From contig CAILBF010000156.1 in the NCBI GenBank assembly GCA_903832395.1, positions 1 through 7,373 of the forward strand: DNA of 7,373 nucleotides, given 5' to 3'. The notes under the pieces were generated by a model, which had not been told where the DNA came from, did not search any database, and worked only from the letters and a program-made list of their open reading frames with translations. The stretch is from an uncultured Actinomycetes bacterium. Its GTDB lineage: Bacteria > Actinomycetota > Actinomycetes > Nanopelagicales > Nanopelagicaceae. The position numbers and the translations under genes are program-made. Below are positions 1 through 6,496 of the stretch, piece by piece; position 1 is the stretch's first letter, and every line of letters starts with the position of its first letter.

Positions 1-462
1 ATGTTGATTCAAGTAAATGCCGTTGGCACGCTTTGGCTCAATGAACTTCTGCTTCCCCAAATGCTGGCACGAGGTAGTGGCAAAATAATTTTGATCTCAT
101 CCGTCGGCGGAGGCATTACTCAATTTGCTGGCTTTAGTTATGCCGATGGAATGTCCAAAGCGGCCGTTGCATTTCTCGGTCGCACTTTAGCTGCCGATTT
201 AGCGCATACAGGCGTCGAAGTTTTTACTATCTGCCCAGGTGCTACAAATACGCCGATGTTTTCGGCAAGCACGCTTCAACATTTATCCGACGCTGATCGC
301 AAAGAATTAATTAGCTCATTGCCAAAGTCCCGATTAATTGAGCCGAAAGAAATCGCTGAACTCGGATTCTTCTTAGCGTCAGAGTCTGGAAAAATTCTCC
401 ATGGCGCAGTCATTGATGCCTCTATGGGCTTAGGTGTAAACCCTGGGTTACTGCAAAAGTAA
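1..462 (+). CDS. Short-chain dehydrogenase/reductase (SDR), 5'-truncated by the window edge
   Basis: This is the C-terminal 153 residues of a classical-type SDR, an NAD(P)-dependent oxidoreductase; its substrate is unknown. The frame is open to the first base, and a complete SDR needs roughly 90 more N-terminal residues carrying the glycine-rich cofactor motif, so the gene must begin upstream and the ATG at base 1 is probably internal. Visible family marks, numbered from base 1, are the structural Asn in VNAVGT (N6), the strand and catalytic serine in IILISSVGG (S34), a Tyr (Y47) 13 residues after that Ser as in FabG, a Lys in MSKAA (K53), and the PG-x-x-x-T motif after the next strand (CPGATNTPMF, 78-87). 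The Tyr-Lys spacing is odd: the canonical pattern is YxxxK, but here Lys lies six residues after Tyr (YADGMSK), as if two residues were inserted. The TAA stop at 460-462 directly abuts the convergent gene's stop. Family assignment is firm; specificity and even activity are open. Confidence 0.88.
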   Translation: MLIQVNAVGTLWLNELLLPQMLARGSGKIILISSVGGGITQFAGFSYADGMSKAAVAFLGRTLAADLAHTGVEVFTICPGATNTPMFSASTLQHLSDADRKELISSLPKSRLIEPKEIAELGFFLASESGKILHGAVIDASMGLGVNPGLLQK

Positions 463-912
463 TTACAGCAAATTCTTTAATTGCTCCGTGTGGGCTTGCA
501 TGTGGTTTCTGGCTTTGCCAATTAGAAATGAGAGGCTGACTTCGCCCGCCTCTGGGTGCGCTGAAAGCCTCTCCCATTGAGTAGGAGAAATTGGCGATAG
601 GGCAACAATAACTAAGTTGCCAATCGATTCAATGAGAGCGAGAGAATTAAGCCAGTCACGACCGGCGTAATTGAGAACATCGGGATATTCATCTTCATTA
701 AATGGAATGACTGGGGGCTTATCGATTGTCAAAGCATTGAAATATCGAAGCGCAAAATGCATTTCAGCATCGGCAACGTGGTGCAAGACGAAAGCAGGTG
801 ACCACTCTCCATCTTCCTTTGCCGTAACCGCAGTTTTCGCATCAAATTGCGCTGCCATCGCCATGAACGCACGGAAGTTCTGACCGTATTCATCCAATAT
901 CTCTTTACTCAT
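463..912 (-). CDS. DinB-like (DinB_2 type) four-helix protein, putative metal-binding
   Basis: This 149-residue, mostly helical protein has the DinB/YfiT-like layout. A Trp-led segment with the first metal-type histidine (EWSPAFVLHHVADAE, H44/H45) sits in the N-terminal third, and a second histidine pair (NHMQAHTEQL, H137 and H141) lies in the last helix. Such proteins usually bind a divalent metal through three His residues; many are thiol-dependent transferases or hydrolases and many are uncharacterised, so no reaction is assigned. The ATG at 910-912 has AGGA seven bases upstream and a second purine-rich AGGAAG at 925-930. The start lies 36 nt downstream of the ABC exporter subunit's stop on the same strand, with no terminator visible between them, so co-transcription is likely. 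The stop at 463-465 touches the stop of the convergent dehydrogenase gene with no bases between. The length fits the family. Fold assignment is fairly sure; function is unknown. Confidence 0.72.
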   Translation of the reverse strand: MSKEILDEYGQNFRAFMAMAAQFDAKTAVTAKEDGEWSPAFVLHHVADAEMHFALRYFNALTIDKPPVIPFNEDEYPDVLNYAGRDWLNSLALIESIGNLVIVALSPISPTQWERLSAHPEAGEVSLSFLIGKARNHMQAHTEQLKNLL

Positions 913-948
913 GCGTGAATCCTACTTCCTTAGCGTTGATTTGGAGGT

Positions 949-2895
949 TTAAGAGTCCAATGCACTTGCAAATTGACTTGCATAAAGCTCGTAATAAAAT
1001 CCCTTGCTGGCCATTAGATTCTCATGGCTGCCCTGTTCGACAATTTTGCCTTTATCCATTACCAAAATTATGTCGGCGTCGCGAATAGTCGAGAGCCTAT
1101 GAGCGATAACAAAGCTCGTGCGACCCTGACGCAACTTGGCCATTGCGTGCTGAACCATTACCTCAGTACGTGTATCGACCGAAGAAGTCGCCTCATCTAA
1201 AATCAAGATTGCTGGGTCTGCCATAAAGGCACGCGCAATCGTTATGAGTTGGCGTTCGCCATTTGAAACTGTCGAATTATCATCGGAGACCATAGATTCG
1301 TAACCATCGGGCAGGGATCGCATAAAGTGATCGATGTTGGCCGCTTTTGCCGCTGCAACAACTTTCTCGTTCGTTGGATCTGCACTACCAAAGGCAATAT
1401 TTTCCCGCATAGTTCCCTCGAAGAGCCACGTATCTTGTAACACCATGCCAAATTGTCGCCGTAAGTCATCACGCGTTAGAGCGCGAATATCAACGCCATC
1501 TAAAGTAATTCGCCCAGCATTAACTTCATAGAAGCGCATAATTAAGTTCACTAAAGTCGTTTTTCCGGCTCCAGTTGGACCGACAATTGCAATTGTCTCA
1601 CCGGGCTTAACTTCCAAATTAAGGTTTTCAATTAATGGCTGCTCTGCAACATAGCTAAAAGTTACATTTTCAAAACATACTTCGCCCTTGGCCCGATCAA
1701 TTGGGGTAGCTTCCTGTGTCTCTGGCACCTGTTCTACCGCATCTAAGAATTCAAATAACCGTTCGGCAGAGGCAACTCCAGATTGCACGCTATTCATTAA
1801 TCCAGCTATTTGCGCAAGCGGCATGGCAAATTGGCGAGAGTATTGAATAAATGCTTGAACATCTCCTAATGACATCGAACCGGTAGCAACGCGATATCCA
1901 CCCAGAACTGCAATTCCAACGTAAATAAGATTTGAAACCAATTGCGTCGTAGGCTGAATAATGCTCGATATAAACTGGGCTTTAAAACTTGATTTGCGAA
2001 CCTCTTCATTGAGTTTTTCGAAATCCACTATTGCGCTTTCTCTGCGGCCAAAGACTTTCACCAACGAGTGACCCGTGTGCATCTCTTCTACGTGGCCATT
2101 GAGTTTGCCGGTCCAATCCCATTGCGCAACAAACTCTTTCTGTGATCGCTTAGCGATACGAACGGAGAGGAAGATGCTGATAGGTATCGCGATTAATGAA
2201 ACTAGCGCCAACTCCCAACTAATCCACACCATCATGACAAGAACAGAGATTATTGTTAGTAGCGAATTGAGAATTTGCGATAATCCCTGTTGCAGCGAGT
2301 TAGCAATATTATCAATGTCGTTTGTTACTCGACTCAATAAGTCTCCACGCGATTGAGTATCGAAGTAACTGAGTGGGAGCCGACCGATTTTTTCCTCAGC
2401 TAAACGACGAAGTCTGAAAACAGATCTCTGTGTTACGCCTGCCATGAGATAGGCCTGTATCCACATCAAAACAGATGCGATTACATAAATTCCAACTGCC
2501 AGCAACAAAATCTTTGCCACAGCGTTAAAATCAATTCCAACACCAGGAACTGCTGAGCTCTTATTTAAAATATCGGCAAGGTTATTTTGCCCTTTAGCCC
2601 GCAAACCCGCGATGGCTTGTGCTTTTGAGATGCCTACCGGCAAACGCCGACCGATGAAACCGTAGAAAATATAATTTGTTGCGCGACCCAGAATCTTTGG
2701 TCCAAAGGATCCAATGACAACGCTGATAGTAATGAGCGATAAAACCAACGAAAGAGTCTTTCGTTCAGGGCCGAGTTCACGCAGAAGACGATTAAGTGAG
2801 CCTTTAAAGTCTTTTGTCTTTGCTGGAGGTGCCCCAAACATTCCCGCCATTGGACCGCCTCGAGGCCCGGCCGCACCTGGACGCGCAGTACTCAT
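949..2895 (-). CDS. Heterodimeric ABC exporter, subunit with the intact Walker B Glu and switch His (TMD-NBD fusion)
   Basis: This 648-residue half-transporter of the multidrug/lipid exporter class (TM287/288, LmrCD-like) has a membrane domain at about 45-370 and an ATPase domain at about 405-640. Visible motifs are Walker A GPTGAGKTT (439-447), Q-loop Q487, signature VSNGE (543-547), Walker B ILILDEAT with catalytic Glu568, D-loop SSVD (571-574) and switch His599. The signature departs from LSGGQ while Walker B and the H-loop are intact. In heterodimers this subunit would therefore donate the competent Walker site and the weak signature. Two additions stand out: a Gly/Pro/Ala-rich cytosolic tail (1-28), encoded by DNA that is 69% G+C over 2821-2900, and an enlarged first external loop (about 78-125). 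The ATG overlaps the upstream subunit's TGA as ATGA and has a strong GGAGGAGG, so translation is probably coupled and the subunits made in equal amounts. The substrate cannot be read from sequence. Confidence 0.93.
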   Translation of the reverse strand: MSTARPGAAGPRGGPMAGMFGAPPAKTKDFKGSLNRLLRELGPERKTLSLVLSLITISVVIGSFGPKILGRATNYIFYGFIGRRLPVGISKAQAIAGLRAKGQNNLADILNKSSAVPGVGIDFNAVAKILLLAVGIYVIASVLMWIQAYLMAGVTQRSVFRLRRLAEEKIGRLPLSYFDTQSRGDLLSRVTNDIDNIANSLQQGLSQILNSLLTIISVLVMMVWISWELALVSLIAIPISIFLSVRIAKRSQKEFVAQWDWTGKLNGHVEEMHTGHSLVKVFGRRESAIVDFEKLNEEVRKSSFKAQFISSIIQPTTQLVSNLIYVGIAVLGGYRVATGSMSLGDVQAFIQYSRQFAMPLAQIAGLMNSVQSGVASAERLFEFLDAVEQVPETQEATPIDRAKGEVCFENVTFSYVAEQPLIENLNLEVKPGETIAIVGPTGAGKTTLVNLIMRFYEVNAGRITLDGVDIRALTRDDLRRQFGMVLQDTWLFEGTMRENIAFGSADPTNEKVVAAAKAANIDHFMRSLPDGYESMVSDDNSTVSNGERQLITIARAFMADPAILILDEATSSVDTRTEVMVQHAMAKLRQGRTSFVIAHRLSTIRDADIILVMDKGKIVEQGSHENLMASKGFYYELYASQFASALDS

Positions 2896-4625
2896 GCCGC
2901 CTCCTCCGGACTTAACTGGGAGAGAACTATCTCCTTATATGTTTCACAACTATCCATCAACTCTTGGTGTTTTCCAATTCCTGCAATTGCACCTTGATCT
3001 AAAACAATTATTTGATCGGCATTTAGAATCGTACTTACGCGCTGCGCAACAACAATAAGCGTCGAATCACTAGCCGATTTTTCCAAAGCAGCTCGAAGAT
3101 TGGCATCAGTTGTGAAATCAAGGGCCGAAAAACTGTCATCCAAAATATAAATTTTAGGATTTTTTGCAACGGCGCGCGCAATAGCTAAACGCTGGCGTTG
3201 TCCTCCAGAAAAATTCGTTCCCCCCTGTGAAACCGGTGCTAGCAGTTTCTCACCAAGTTCTTCGACAAAATCCTTAGCTTGTGCGATCTCAAGGGCTTGC
3301 CACATCGCCTCTTCACTAGCGTTTTCATCACCGTACTTAAGGGTCGATTCAATGGTTCCACCAAAGAGAAAGGCGCGTTGCGGAACTAGGCCAATATTGT
3401 GCCAAAGCGATTCAAGGCCTTGATCGCGGAGATTAACGCCATCGATGATGACCTCTCCGCCCGTTGGATCAATAAAACGCGGAATCAAATTAATAAGCGT
3501 TGACTTGCCGCTACCGGTACTTCCTACGATGGCGGTGAACTGACCGGGCAGTGCCGTAAAAGTAATGCCCTCAAGAACTGGGTGTTCGGCTCCCGGATAC
3601 CTAAACTCAACATTCTTAAATTCAATTTTTCCAGTTCGACTTACAGGCGTAATTGGGGCGCTGGTTTCAACCACAGAGGAAGGCGTTAGCAAGACTTCAG
3701 AAATGCGTTCGGCACTTGCCGCCGCTCTTGGGATCATCAGCGACATCATGACCGCCATCATGACGCTGGAGAGAATCTGCATTATGTAGGCTAAAAATGC
3801 GGTCAGATTGCCAATAGGCATGTCGCCGGTATCAACTAGTTTGCCTCCAAACCAAATGACGGCAACGCTTGTTAAGTTGAGAATGAGCATCAAGACTGGG
3901 AACATAACGGCGAAAGTGCGCGTCACGCTTAAGGTCGTGAGCATTAAATCTCGGCTGGCCTCAGCAAATCGCTTCTCTTCAAAATCAGTCTTGACGAAGG
4001 CGCGGATAACTCGGATTCCACTTATCTGTTCACGGAGAACTAAATTAATTCGGTCAATCTTTACTTGCATAACGCGAAAAAGCGGAACAATCCTGCGCAG
4101 AAGAACCCAAATGAGTAGTGACATCAGCGGAGTTACAACTAATAGAAGCAATGAAAGTCTGGCATTCGTTTTGACGGCCATAATTGATGCGCCAATACCC
4201 GTAATCGGTGCGCTGAGCATCATGGTCAATCCCATGAATAAGACCATTTGAACCTGTTGAACATCGTTCGTATTTCGTGTAATTAACGACGGTGCGCCAA
4301 ATTTATTAAGTTCGCGGGTGGAAAATCTCTCTACCGAAGAAAAAACTGCGCCTCTTAAGTCTGCGCCAAAAGCCATCGATACTTTGGCACTGAAATATCC
4401 CAACAATATTGAGGCGCCCATTACTAGGGCTGACGATGCAAGCATCACGAGACCGATTTTCCAAATATAGGAAATATCGCCTTTTGCCACACCATTATTG
4501 ATGAGTTCGGCATTGAGATTAGGAAGATAGAGATTTGCAATAGATTGAACTAAAAGAAGGATTGAGATAGCACCTACCTGGTAACGATAGGGATATAAAT
4601 ACTCTTTAAGTAACTTCGTCAGCAA
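2892..4625 (-). CDS. Heterodimeric ABC exporter, subunit with the degenerate catalytic site (TMD-NBD fusion)
   Basis: This 577-residue half-transporter is the partner of the next gene. Hydrophobic membrane helices lie at about 15-37, 53-77, 130-175 and 235-300, followed by an ATPase domain at about 335-565. Motifs are Walker A GSTGSGKST (368-376), Q-loop Q416, a canonical signature FSGGQ (472-476) and Walker B IYILDDSF, where the catalytic Glu is Asp497. The switch His is Gln528 (VAQRVST). These two substitutions, with the partner's non-canonical VSNGE signature, put all the degeneration on one composite ATP site, as known for TM287/288-type exporters. The start is TTG at 4623-4625, chosen because AGGAAG lies six bases upstream and no ATG or GTG fits better. 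The gap to the preceding gene's stop is 49 nt and holds a plausible promoter. The 3' end overlaps the partner's start by 4 nt. Role (drug, lipid or peptide export) is unresolved. Confidence 0.92.
   Translation of the reverse strand: MLTKLLKEYLYPYRYQVGAISILLLVQSIANLYLPNLNAELINNGVAKGDISYIWKIGLVMLASSALVMGASILLGYFSAKVSMAFGADLRGAVFSSVERFSTRELNKFGAPSLITRNTNDVQQVQMVLFMGLTMMLSAPITGIGASIMAVKTNARLSLLLLVVTPLMSLLIWVLLRRIVPLFRVMQVKIDRINLVLREQISGIRVIRAFVKTDFEEKRFAEASRDLMLTTLSVTRTFAVMFPVLMLILNLTSVAVIWFGGKLVDTGDMPIGNLTAFLAYIMQILSSVMMAVMMSLMIPRAAASAERISEVLLTPSSVVETSAPITPVSRTGKIEFKNVEFRYPGAEHPVLEGITFTALPGQFTAIVGSTGSGKSTLINLIPRFIDPTGGEVIIDGVNLRDQGLESLWHNIGLVPQRAFLFGGTIESTLKYGDENASEEAMWQALEIAQAKDFVEELGEKLLAPVSQGGTNFSGGQRQRLAIARAVAKNPKIYILDDSFSALDFTTDANLRAALEKSASDSTLIVVAQRVSTILNADQIIVLDQGAIAGIGKHQELMDSCETYKEIVLSQLSPEEAA
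2900..2907 (-). promoter_or_regulatory. Strong ribosome binding site inside the upstream ABC gene
   Basis: The minus strand reads GGAGGAGG, then CGGC, then ATG. It lies within the last codons (Pro-Glu-Glu-Ala) of the upstream subunit, just before the ATGA overlap. It gives the second exporter subunit a strong start of its own as well as coupled re-initiation. Confidence 0.75.
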
Positions 4626-4631
4626 TTTTTA

Positions 4632-4637
4632 CTTCCT
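4632..4637 (-). promoter_or_regulatory. Ribosome binding site for the TTG-started ABC subunit
   Basis: The minus strand reads AGGAAG, then TAAAAA, then TTG. The six-base spacing supports the unusual TTG start at 4623-4625 of the first exporter subunit. Confidence 0.7.
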
Positions 4638-4649
4638 AACTCCAGGTTG

Positions 4650-4678
4650 AGCATATTGTAAATAACTTTCTACATCAA
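4650..4678 (-). promoter_or_regulatory. Candidate sigma-70-type promoter for the ABC exporter genes
   Basis: On the minus strand TTGATG (4678-4673) is followed after exactly 17 bases by TATGCT (4655-4650). Each hexamer matches the consensus at four of six positions. A start near 4643 would leave a short leader of about 18 nt before the TTG codon. It sits in the 49-nt gap after the FrnE-like gene, with the -35 box overlapping that gene's stop. Sequence match only; an overlapping TACAAT (4660-4655) could serve as an alternative -10 but has no good -35. Confidence 0.35.
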
Positions 4679-5316
4679 GGAGTCAGGCTCTTCTCGCTCC
4701 ATGCAGTGTTCAAGGTCTCAATAAATACTTCAAGGGGTTGGGCCCCCGATATTCCATATTTCATATCGACTACGAAAAATGGCACGCCCGTTGCGCCTAA
4801 CTGTGCAGCTAACTCTCTGTCAGCAAGGACTTCAGAGTTAAATTCATTTGACGCCAGAAGAGTTATTACATCTGCCGCCGGGATGTCAATGCTTTGAGCT
4901 ATCGCTGCCAAGTCTTGATCTGAAAATACTGGAAGCGACTTTTCAAAATAACTTGAATACATGGCCTCTAAGAGTTCATCTTGTCTGCCTAAAGTTGCAG
5001 CCCACAAAAGAACTCGGTGAGCATTGAAAGTATTACCCGAAAGCGTTGCACTAAGGTCATAGCAAAGCCCCTCGCCATCGGCTATTGCACATACATTGGC
5101 TTGCATCTCGGCTACTTGATTTACTGACACTCTATATTTTTCTGCAAGCAATTGCCCAGTAGGAACCGTCTGCTTCATATCTGGTTGAAGTTCAAAAGCG
5201 CGGTGGCGAATGACTACGTCGTCCCTGTGTTCAAATTGCTCAAGGGCCGATTCAAGACGACGCTTTCCAATAAAACACCACGGGCACACCACATCGGACC
5301 ACACATCAATAATCAC
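4675..5316 (-). CDS. DsbA-family thioredoxin-fold oxidoreductase, FrnE-like
   Basis: This 213-residue cytosolic-looking protein (no signal peptide) has the FrnE/2-hydroxychromene-2-carboxylate-isomerase type of DsbA fold. The active-site motif CPWC lies at residues 11-14 right after the first strand (IIDVWSDVVCPWC). The helical insertion contains GNTFNAHR (94-101), typical of this group, and the cis-Pro motif GVPFF has Pro179. GISGAQP (188-194) precedes the last helix. FrnE-type proteins are dithiol oxidoreductases or isomerases, in some bacteria linked to oxidative stress; the substrate here is unknown. With both cysteines present, a thiol-disulfide role is more likely than the Ser-type isomerase activity. 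The start is GTG at 5314-5316, overlapping the upstream GNAT gene's TGA as GTGA. There is an in-frame TAG shortly upstream and no strong Shine-Dalgarno, so translation is probably coupled to the GNAT gene. Confidence 0.88.
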   Translation of the reverse strand: MIIDVWSDVVCPWCFIGKRRLESALEQFEHRDDVVIRHRAFELQPDMKQTVPTGQLLAEKYRVSVNQVAEMQANVCAIADGEGLCYDLSATLSGNTFNAHRVLLWAATLGRQDELLEAMYSSYFEKSLPVFSDQDLAAIAQSIDIPAADVITLLASNEFNSEVLADRELAAQLGATGVPFFVVDMKYGISGAQPLEVFIETLNTAWSEKSLTP

Positions 5317-5813
5317 TTGGTAACACTATCTCTCACCATATGAATATAAAAACGGCCCGGTTGTCGTTCGCTCTCCTGGCTAAATCCTGGGTTTTCAAAA
5401 CCAATGGCGCGATAAGCAGCTATCGCACCCTCGTTATCGGCCCACACGCCGAGCCCTTGACGCTGCCAGCCCTTTTCAACTGCACAACTATCTAGATACT
5501 CAAATAAAGCTCGCAACGCTCCTTGCCCACGATATTTAGGATCACTCCAACATCCACCAATCCAACACGTTGCACCATGATCACCATCTAGAACTTCTAC
5601 CGACATTATTGCGATATCTATTTCGTCAATGGATGCGACAAGATAATCCAGCTTAGAAAACTTAGACCGCCATTCGCTTTCAGTAAAAGCGCTTTCAACT
5701 TCCAATTTTCCGCCAAATGCCTCTGGGCTATCCTGCAATGACTTCAATCGCAGATCCTTCAACCGTGGCCATTGATTGGCCACTAAAATCTCAACTTTTA
5801 TACGCGAGCTCAT
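5313..5813 (-). CDS. GNAT-family N-acetyltransferase
   Basis: This 166-residue protein has the Gcn5-related acetyltransferase fold, which moves an acetyl group from acetyl-CoA to an amine. The pyrophosphate-binding loop is DPKYRGQGALRALFEYLD: R95 and G98 fit the R/Q-x-x-G-x-G/A pattern, but its last position is Leu100 rather than Gly/Ala. The following strand and helix carry the usual GLGVWADNEGAIAAYRAIGF (120-139) with the Tyr and Gly-Phe of the family's motif B. An aromatic strand (RFYIHMV) ends the domain. The acceptor, whether small molecule or protein N-terminus, cannot be inferred. The ATG at 5811-5813 has no recognisable Shine-Dalgarno, and no alternative start lies between it and the upstream in-frame stop at 5877-5879. 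The gene is coupled to the FrnE-like gene by a 4-nt overlap. Confidence 0.87.
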   Translation of the reverse strand: MSSRIKVEILVANQWPRLKDLRLKSLQDSPEAFGGKLEVESAFTESEWRSKFSKLDYLVASIDEIDIAIMSVEVLDGDHGATCWIGGCWSDPKYRGQGALRALFEYLDSCAVEKGWQRQGLGVWADNEGAIAAYRAIGFENPGFSQESERQPGRFYIHMVRDSVTK

Positions 5814-5839
5814 GGGTAAATACTGCCCTATAGGTTCTT

Positions 5840-5866
5840 GGGCTGATGACCATTCATAGCCAGCCC
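5840..5866 (-). repeat. Hairpin directly after the YdeI-like stop codon
   Basis: GGGCTG (5840-5845) and CAGCCC (5861-5866) pair perfectly. Inside them ATGA (5846-5849) and TCAT (5854-5857) also pair around a four-base loop, with a three-base bulge (5858-5860). The inverted repeat begins on the base after the TAG stop of the YdeI-like gene and ends 26 nt before the GNAT start. Neither strand has a T-run after it, so it is not a classical intrinsic terminator. It could weaken read-through, protect the 3' end of the transcript or affect GNAT translation. Confidence 0.45.
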
Positions 5867-6448
5867 CTAATACTCGTTAAAACCCTCGCCTTTTAAGATT
5901 TTAGGGGCACATCTCTCTACGCGGGCTTGCAGTGTTTTGACTTGCTTAGCCGAAGAAAAATGCAGCACGTATGCGCGCTGCCTGCCTGGAGTTAATTTTT
6001 TAAACGCAACAGATAATCCCGGAATCTTCTTTAATTCGGCTTGAATATCTTTAGGTACTACTAGTTCGGATGGTTTCTTGAACTCAACTTGCAGTCCAGC
6101 TTCTTCAATAGCAATAGCCTCGGAAATGTAAGTTTTGAGGGCTTTTTTCAACTTTATTATCTCTTGAACGCTTGTAAAGCGAATCTGCCGACTGGATTGA
6201 ACGTTTTCGGTTTGCTGGATAAGAATCTTCTTAGTGTCATTGATCAGTGCGCCCTTGAAAAAAAGAACCGCGCAATAATGCTTGAAACCGTGGATTAAAA
6301 CCACATTTGCTTTGCCCAAGGTGTAACAGGGCTGGCCCCACTTCAACTCCTCAGTTAAACCGGAGGCCAATGCAACGTCACGTAGCAATTCAAATTCATC
6401 GTGCCATTGTGTCGCTTGGCGAAGGAAGATATCTACTTTTCGATTCAC
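5867..6448 (-). CDS. YdeI/OmpD-associated family protein with DUF1801 domain
   Basis: This 193-residue protein has two parts. An N-terminal DUF1801-like domain (about 10-100) contains EELKWGQPCYTL and HYCAVLFFKGALI. A C-terminal OmdA/YdeI-type segment (about 125-190) contains KKLTPGRQRAYVLHFSSAKQ, ARVERCAPKIL and the final KGEGFNEY. Proteins of this kind are reported around bacteriocin or peptide protection and iron-chaperone-like folds, but their biochemistry is poorly known, so no function is assigned. The start is placed at GTG 6446-6448 because AGGAGG lies exactly six bases upstream. A TTG ten codons further up has no ribosome site and would add a charged stretch (MGGARDRRPI) that does not look like the domain. 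The gene follows modB by 48 nt and precedes the GNAT gene by 53 nt, and the latter gap is almost half filled by a hairpin starting right after the TAG stop. No link to molybdate is implied. Confidence 0.82.
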   Translation of the reverse strand: MNRKVDIFLRQATQWHDEFELLRDVALASGLTEELKWGQPCYTLGKANVVLIHGFKHYCAVLFFKGALINDTKKILIQQTENVQSSRQIRFTSVQEIIKLKKALKTYISEAIAIEEAGLQVEFKKPSELVVPKDIQAELKKIPGLSVAFKKLTPGRQRAYVLHFSSAKQVKTLQARVERCAPKILKGEGFNEY

Positions 6449-6454
6449 GATAGG

Positions 6455-6460
6455 CCTCCT
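6455..6460 (-). promoter_or_regulatory. Ribosome binding site deciding the YdeI-like start
   Basis: The minus strand reads AGGAGG, then six bases (CCTATC), then GTG. This near-perfect site fixes the start of the YdeI/DUF1801 gene at 6448 rather than at the TTG at 6476-6478, which has no such site. Confidence 0.8.
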
Positions 6461-6496
6461 ATCTCGGGCGCCGCCCAAAGGTCAGTAATTAATACT

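Noticed and set aside
1..3. ATG at the first base as the true SDR start
   Set aside because: The protein would lack the whole glycine-rich cofactor-binding half, so the frame most likely continues upstream of the window.
2714..3058. 114-codon + strand open frame spanning the junction of the two ABC genes
   Set aside because: It is antisense to both well-supported genes and its product is low-complexity with no recognisable domain.
3808..4251. 147-codon open frame on the + strand
   Set aside because: It lies wholly antisense to the membrane domain of an ABC exporter with full motif support, has no family signature, and is rich in residues expected from a shadow frame.
6466..6476. Small GC hairpin (GGGC-GCC-GCCC) after modB as a terminator
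   Set aside because: The stem is only four base pairs with a three-base loop, there is no T-tract, and it sits next to the ribosome site of the next gene.
6449..6478. TTG-initiated 203-residue version of the YdeI-like protein
   Set aside because: The TTG has no ribosome site, while AGGAGG lies six bases before the GTG at 6446-6448; the extra ten residues do not match the domain.
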